In this document: piece by piece, positions 60,527 to 64,000 of the stretch
How positions within the stretch are numbered: the stretch's first letter is position 1
Layout: each line of letters starts with the position of its first letter
Assembly (NCBI GenBank): GCA_019310485.1
Contig: JAFDEF010000003.1
Span: 50,111-114,110 of the forward strand
Reading direction: 5' to 3'
From: Deltaproteobacteria bacterium
Lineage (GTDB): Bacteria; Desulfobacterota; DSM-4660; Desulfatiglandales; HGW-15
DNA length: 64,000 bases
Notes under the pieces: model-generated
Database searches by the model: none
The model's input: only the letters and a program-made list of their open reading frames with translations
Told to the model about the DNA's origin: nothing
Program-made: the position numbers and the translations under genes

Positions 60527-61453
60527 ATGAAATTGACATTTCTTGGAACAGGCGGAGCCTGGGGGCTCCCGGAACTGAATTGCGACTGCCGGATATGCCG
60601 CCAAATGAGGCTTGGCAATGAAAAAAGGGAACGCACTGCCTTACTGCTCACACATGAATCCAGTCTCCTTATTGATTGTGGGCCTGACATACGGGATCAG
60701 CTTTGCAGGCACTCGGTCAGCAGGCTCGACGCGGTGCTGATCACGCATGAGCACGGGGATCACTACCTCGGAATGGATGAGCTCGTCTCCTTTAAGCGAA
60801 CCAGCCCACGGGGCGAGTTCCGGCCAATACCTGTTTTTCTGACAGCACGGAGCTGGAAGGTCATTGGCGCTCAGTTCGGGTACCTGGAAAAGATGGGTGT
60901 CATTACCGTCCACGAAGTGAAACCAAGCACTGCTTTTAGAGTCAAGGAGTTCGAGGTTTTTCCGTTTAAAACCTCACACGGATCGTTTGCCCTGGGATCA
61001 GTTGGATATTCAATCAAAGTGGGGCACAATCCTGGAAATGCGGCCCACCTTGTGTATACTTCTGATTTTGTGGACCTTCCTGAGCATCCCACGCAAATCT
61101 TTAACCCCGATTACCTGATCATTCAGTCATTTTGGCTCAATGAGCCGCGCATTAACACCCCCCAGCACATGAGCTTTCAAAGGGCCGTAGAATTCATAAA
61201 GCTGTGGAAGCCGATCCAGAGAACTTTTCTCGTGCATATCGGCGACGGGGATTGGATCAAAGGGGATCCTGCCAACAAGATGTCGAAAAAAAGGGAGCCC
61301 GCTCAGCCCATGAAACCCCCTCAAGGTGGTTCTCATTACCCAGTGCCGTTGAATCAGGAAGAGTGGGAAGGAGTCGTGGAGGAAATTTGTGCTGATTATG
61401 GTCTGCCTTGCAAGTGCACCGTGGCCTATGATGACCTATGCGTTCAGCTCTAG
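60527..61453 (+). CDS. MBL-fold metallohydrolase, PhnP-like
   Basis: 308 residues. N-terminal MKLTFLGTGGAWGLPELNCD with Cys19, Cys21 and Cys24 (CDCRIC), as in PhnP-type phosphodiesterases that carry a structural zinc. The HxHxDH motif is THEHGDHYLG (His74, His76, Asp78, His79). Further ligands include HGSFALGSVGYSI and the Asp in YTSDF. Cytoplasmic phosphodiesterase or RNase Z-like fold; substrate unknown. It follows the rhomboid gene by 58 bp with AGGAAAGC as ribosome site. Confidence 0.88.
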   Translation: MKLTFLGTGGAWGLPELNCDCRICRQMRLGNEKRERTALLLTHESSLLIDCGPDIRDQLCRHSVSRLDAVLITHEHGDHYLGMDELVSFKRTSPRGEFRPIPVFLTARSWKVIGAQFGYLEKMGVITVHEVKPSTAFRVKEFEVFPFKTSHGSFALGSVGYSIKVGHNPGNAAHLVYTSDFVDLPEHPTQIFNPDYLIIQSFWLNEPRINTPQHMSFQRAVEFIKLWKPIQRTFLVHIGDGDWIKGDPANKMSKKREPAQPMKPPQGGSHYPVPLNQEEWEGVVEEICADYGLPCKCTVAYDDLCVQL

Positions 61454-61560
61454 CACTGTTTCTTTTCAGGGGCCATCACGCCCGATGCGCCCCCCCTTGC
61501 GGCATGCGGGCTCTCCAAAGAAAGGATAGCACAATGCCCCCTCCGGCAAATAGAAAAGAA

Positions 61561-61590
61561 TTGACAGCTCAATAGCTCCAAAGCTATATG
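61561..61590 (+). promoter_or_regulatory. Candidate sigma-70 promoter of purM
   Basis: TTGACA (61561-61566), an 18-bp spacer and TATATG (61585-61590) lie 61 bp before the purM ATG. The -35 is perfect, the -10 matches four of six. Confidence 0.6.
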
Positions 61591-61651
61591 ATCAAGAAAG
61601 GGGTTTGAGTGCTATTTCCTATCAACTGAAATTCTTGAGGATTATGAGGCT

Positions 61652-62704
61652 ATGGCTAGGAAAAAGACAAGAGATGGCTATGCAGCGGCCGGAGTTGACA
61701 TAGATGCTGCCAATAGATTTGTCAAAAGAATCAGACCCATTGTAAGCAAAACCTTCAAGTCTGGGGTCATAACGGATATAGGCAGTTTTGCAGGGTTTTT
61801 TTCTCTAAATGTGCAGGACATAAGAAACCCGGTGCTAGTAGCCTCCACTGACGGTGTGGGGACAAAGCTTAAAATAGCGTTCATGATGGACAAGCACGAC
61901 ACGATCGGCATCGACCTAGTGGCCATGTGCGTTAACGATATTATGGTCCAGGGAGCAAACCCACTCTTTATGCTGGACTACATTGCCACCGGCAAGCTTG
62001 AAGTTGAAAAGGCTGTCCAGATAGTCAAGGGGATTGTTGCCGGGTGTAAGGAAGCGGATTGCTCTCTTATTGGCGGGGAAACCGCTGAAATGCCCGGTTT
62101 TTATTCTGAAGGGGAATATGATCTTGTAGGATTCGTTGTTGGGCTAGCTGACAATGACAACCTTCTGGATGGCTCTGAAATTGCCGTTGGTCACCAGTTG
62201 ATTGGTATAGGCGCGAGCGGGCTACACAGCAACGGATATTCACTTGCGAGGAAAATCTTCTTTGAGCAGCTGAAAATGAACGTAGACGACTATGTGGAAG
62301 AGTTCGGCCGCACTCTGGGAGAAGAGCTGCTTGAACCATCAAGGATTTACGCTCGAACCATAAGAAATACGCGGCGTGATTTTCGACTTTTTGGCATAGC
62401 ACATATCTCCGGTGGAGGTCTTGTTGACAACCTGCCACGTATATTGCCCCAACAATGTAAAGTGGTCATCAACACTTCGAGCTGGGTTCCACTCCCCATA
62501 TTCCAGTATCTCCAAAGGGCGGGAAAAATTCCCTCCAGGGAGATGATGCGGACCTTTAACAATGGCCTCGGTCTGGTAATCGTCGTGAGCGAAGAAGACT
62601 CAGATGAAGTGCTTTTGCGCTTGAAAGCTATGGGTGAAACAGCCTATCATATTGGATCAGTAGAGTCGCGACACGATAGGGAAGAGCCGATTAAGTTTGT
62701 GTAG
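61652..62704 (+). CDS. purM: Phosphoribosylformylglycinamidine cyclo-ligase
   Basis: 350 residues, the AIR synthetase of purine biosynthesis (FGAM to AIR with ATP). The N-terminal AIRS domain begins YAAAGVDIDAANRFVKRIRP, with TDGVGTKLKIA and GLIGGETAEMPGFYS-type (SLIGGETAEMPGFYSEGEYD) motifs. The C-terminal domain has IGIGASGLHSNGYSLARKIF and GIAHISGGGLVDNLPRILP. Full length. ATG 61652 is preceded by GAGGATTATGAGG. Confidence 0.96.
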   Translation: MARKKTRDGYAAAGVDIDAANRFVKRIRPIVSKTFKSGVITDIGSFAGFFSLNVQDIRNPVLVASTDGVGTKLKIAFMMDKHDTIGIDLVAMCVNDIMVQGANPLFMLDYIATGKLEVEKAVQIVKGIVAGCKEADCSLIGGETAEMPGFYSEGEYDLVGFVVGLADNDNLLDGSEIAVGHQLIGIGASGLHSNGYSLARKIFFEQLKMNVDDYVEEFGRTLGEELLEPSRIYARTIRNTRRDFRLFGIAHISGGGLVDNLPRILPQQCKVVINTSSWVPLPIFQYLQRAGKIPSREMMRTFNNGLGLVIVVSEEDSDEVLLRLKAMGETAYHIGSVESRHDREEPIKFV

Positions 62705-62890
62705 GCTGATGGCAATTTCCCTCACGGCTTCGTTTTTTCGCTGGTGTGCCCCGGGGAAGAACGTATGATCCCTTGCGACCAACCACCTTTCCCCGGCCGA
62801 AAAACGGCATTGCTTAAAGAGTCCGAGCCATAGCCCGGTCGGGATTTCCTTCAGCCATGCTAGAACCACTGGAAACAAAAGGAGAAAGAA

Positions 62891-63199
62891 ATGTTCGGTC
62901 TTGGAGGAACGGAATTACTTATTATCTTAATCATCGTGTTCTTGATCTTTGGCGCAAAGAGATTGCCGGAGATCGGGAAGGGTCTGGGCGGTGCGATCAG
63001 AGAGTTCAAGCAGGTGAAGAAGGATATTGGGGACAAGAAACAGCCACAGGTTGATCAAGAAAAAAAACCCCAGAACAGCAAGGATCAGAGTCCAATCGAA
63101 AATAAGCTCGCTCAAAAAGTTATTGAACAAGCCCCTGGAGCCAAGAAGGTGCTGGACGTGAAAAAAAAGGTGGAAAAAGTAAAAGACATCATTGATTAA
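62891..63199 (+). CDS. tatA: TatA/E family twin-arginine translocase subunit
   Basis: 102 residues. One N-terminal transmembrane helix ([20 protein letters not shown]) and an amphipathic helix ([20 protein letters not shown]), then a Lys/Gln-rich tail with a coiled-coil-like [11 protein letters not shown]. Typical Tat pore subunit that exports folded proteins. AGGAGAAAGAA precedes the ATG. No TatB or TatC gene is adjacent here. Confidence 0.93.
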   Translation: MFGLGGTELLIILIIVFLIFGAKRLPEIGKGLGGAIREFKQVKKDIGDKKQPQVDQEKKPQNSKDQSPIENKLAQKVIEQAPGAKKVLDVKKKVEKVKDIID

Positions 63200-63299
63200 T
63201 AATACAGCCAGAGTTCCCGCAACTGGCCGGGGCCAAGAGTACATAGCCTCCGGAACGTTTTTGCTTTTCCGCCTTCCGGATTAGAAAAAGGAGGAAAAT

Positions 63300-63824
63300 A
63301 TGAACCTCAGGAGAACGTTGTCTGTTGCAGCGCTTGTTTTCTTATTTCTCACCCCTCACCTTTTTAACCAGCCTGCCCGTGCGCAGTCAAACCCGAGCTT
63401 GGGCGGCCTTACAAGTATGTTCGTGCGCGTAAACCCCGAGGAGCCATCTGGCGAGCAAACCGCAGGGGTAGATGAAAAGCAGGTTAAGTCGGATACTGAG
63501 CGGCAACTGGCAGAGGGAGGAATAAAGGTCCTTTCTGAACAAGAGTTCGCGCGTCTCCAGCGCTCCCGTGGATACCCGCTGGCGCTGGTGGATGTTGTCT
63601 CAAAGCTTTTCCCTGTGAAGGGCACTGATTCCAGGATCTATTTCGTTGACGTCAAGGTCCGGCAACTGGTGTTCCTGTCTCGAAAGCCTGTGGTCAGGCT
63701 ATGGGCAGCCACCTGGGAGATGAGAGACATAGGCATTACCGCTGATATGGATCTGGTAAGAGAAAAAGTGCGGGACGCAGTAAGTCAGCTCGTGAGCGAT
63801 TACCAGGCAGAAAATCAGCGATAA
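63300..63824 (+). CDS. Secreted hypothetical protein
   Basis: 174 residues with Sec signal peptide (MNLRRTLSVAALVFLFLTPH, cleavage near ARA/Q). ATG 63300 is preceded by AAAAAGGAGGAAAAT. The mature part is a mixed alpha/beta domain (GIKVLSEQEFARLQRSRGYP, VDVKVRQLVFLSRKPVVRLW). The family is not recognised. Probably periplasmic; it lies 100 bp after tatA, without evidence for Tat dependence because the signal has no RR pair of the Tat type (only an ordinary n-region RR). Confidence 0.72.
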   Translation: MNLRRTLSVAALVFLFLTPHLFNQPARAQSNPSLGGLTSMFVRVNPEEPSGEQTAGVDEKQVKSDTERQLAEGGIKVLSEQEFARLQRSRGYPLALVDVVSKLFPVKGTDSRIYFVDVKVRQLVFLSRKPVVRLWAATWEMRDIGITADMDLVREKVRDAVSQLVSDYQAENQR

Positions 63825-63850
63825 AACGAGCGGCCACAGCAAAGGGCTTT

Positions 63851-63880
63851 AGGCATAAGTAAGTATGCTTTTTGTTTTTT
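63851..63880 (+). terminator. Intrinsic terminator of the secreted-protein gene
   Basis: AGGCATA (63851-63857), a 6-nt loop and TATGCTT (63864-63870), seven pairs including one G-U, are followed by TTTGTTTTTT. A simple hairpin-plus-U structure 27 nt past the stop. Confidence 0.6.
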
Positions 63881-64000
63881 ATGATAACCACCGATTTTCG
63901 CGCTGATGAAAAATGTAAGATTTAGGCGGAGCTGCTTCCTGCATCTCATTGATAATGGCAACAGAAACAGCTAGTTACCCCATGGCTTATATCCAGGAAA

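Noticed and set aside
1..64000. tRNA, rRNA, CRISPR arrays, prophage or toxin-antitoxin loci
   Set aside because: No T-arm sequences, regular repeat-spacer arrays, phage structural genes or recognisable toxin-antitoxin pairs were seen on either strand; a tRNAscan or CRISPR search would be decisive.

Overview
The window looks like a chromosomal segment from an anaerobic Deltaproteobacterium (Desulfobacterota), probably uncultured. This is inferred from gene content: indolepyruvate:ferredoxin oxidoreductase, a fused DctQM TRAP transporter, a PxxKW cysteine-rich protein, an FmdE-domain protein beside a molybdoenzyme, an ArsA ATPase with a C-terminal HSP20-like domain, and tandem PpiC/SurA chaperones. 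No rRNA, tRNA, CRISPR array, phage gene or intact transposase was seen. Most of the window is ordinary, tightly packed, operonic chromosome.

Layout. 0-3.6 kb: the tail of an unknown gene, a 677-nt non-coding stretch with palindromes, a MATE exporter, a VOC protein and an unknown protein. 3.6-8.8 kb (minus): drug/metabolite exporter, acyl-CoA synthetase and IorAB, a set suited to oxidising aryl-pyruvates to aryl-acetyl-CoA. 9-15.4 kb: a PfpI-type protein, then FmdE and a molybdopterin oxidoreductase, a YfgM-like TPR protein, DedA and MoaA, giving a molybdenum theme. 15.4-22.4 kb (minus): a glutaredoxin/radical-SAM-like fusion, then IclR regulator, arylsulfotransferase-family protein and TRAP transporter. 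This cluster has a copy of the same short palindromic element at each edge.

22.4-34.2 kb (minus) is an envelope and housekeeping run: mfd, two PpiC/SurA chaperones, a RodZ-like protein, tyrS, a sigma-32-like factor, a large TPR protein and a LolB-like lipoprotein. 34.5-42 kb (minus) is a peptide-utilisation operon: amidohydrolase, DppA, DppB, DppC, DppD, DppF and an M19 dipeptidase that has lost its middle. 42-47.9 kb (plus): DUF2007 protein, ArsA with a small overlapping partner, hisS-aspS and the PxxKW protein. 47.9-54.1 kb (minus): xseA, M23 peptidase, xseB, ispA, dxs and tlyA, an operon linking DNA repair with isoprenoid precursor synthesis. 54.4-64 kb (plus): DUF4301, a PopT/DUF368 undecaprenyl-phosphate translocase, PadR-MFS, a rhomboid protease fused to a DnaJ C-terminal-like domain, an MBL-fold hydrolase, purM, tatA and a secreted protein.

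The most unusual items are these. A palindromic element occurs in two divergent copies, and each copy supplies the last codons and stop of a neighbouring gene. A rhomboid protease is fused to a DnaJ C-terminal-like domain. A glutaredoxin is fused to a radical-SAM-like barrel that has no cluster motif. Two genes appear to need a non-canonical ATT start. The dipeptidase carries an in-frame internal deletion. I found no clear defence system or other large undescribed system; the novelty is in domain architectures and small elements.
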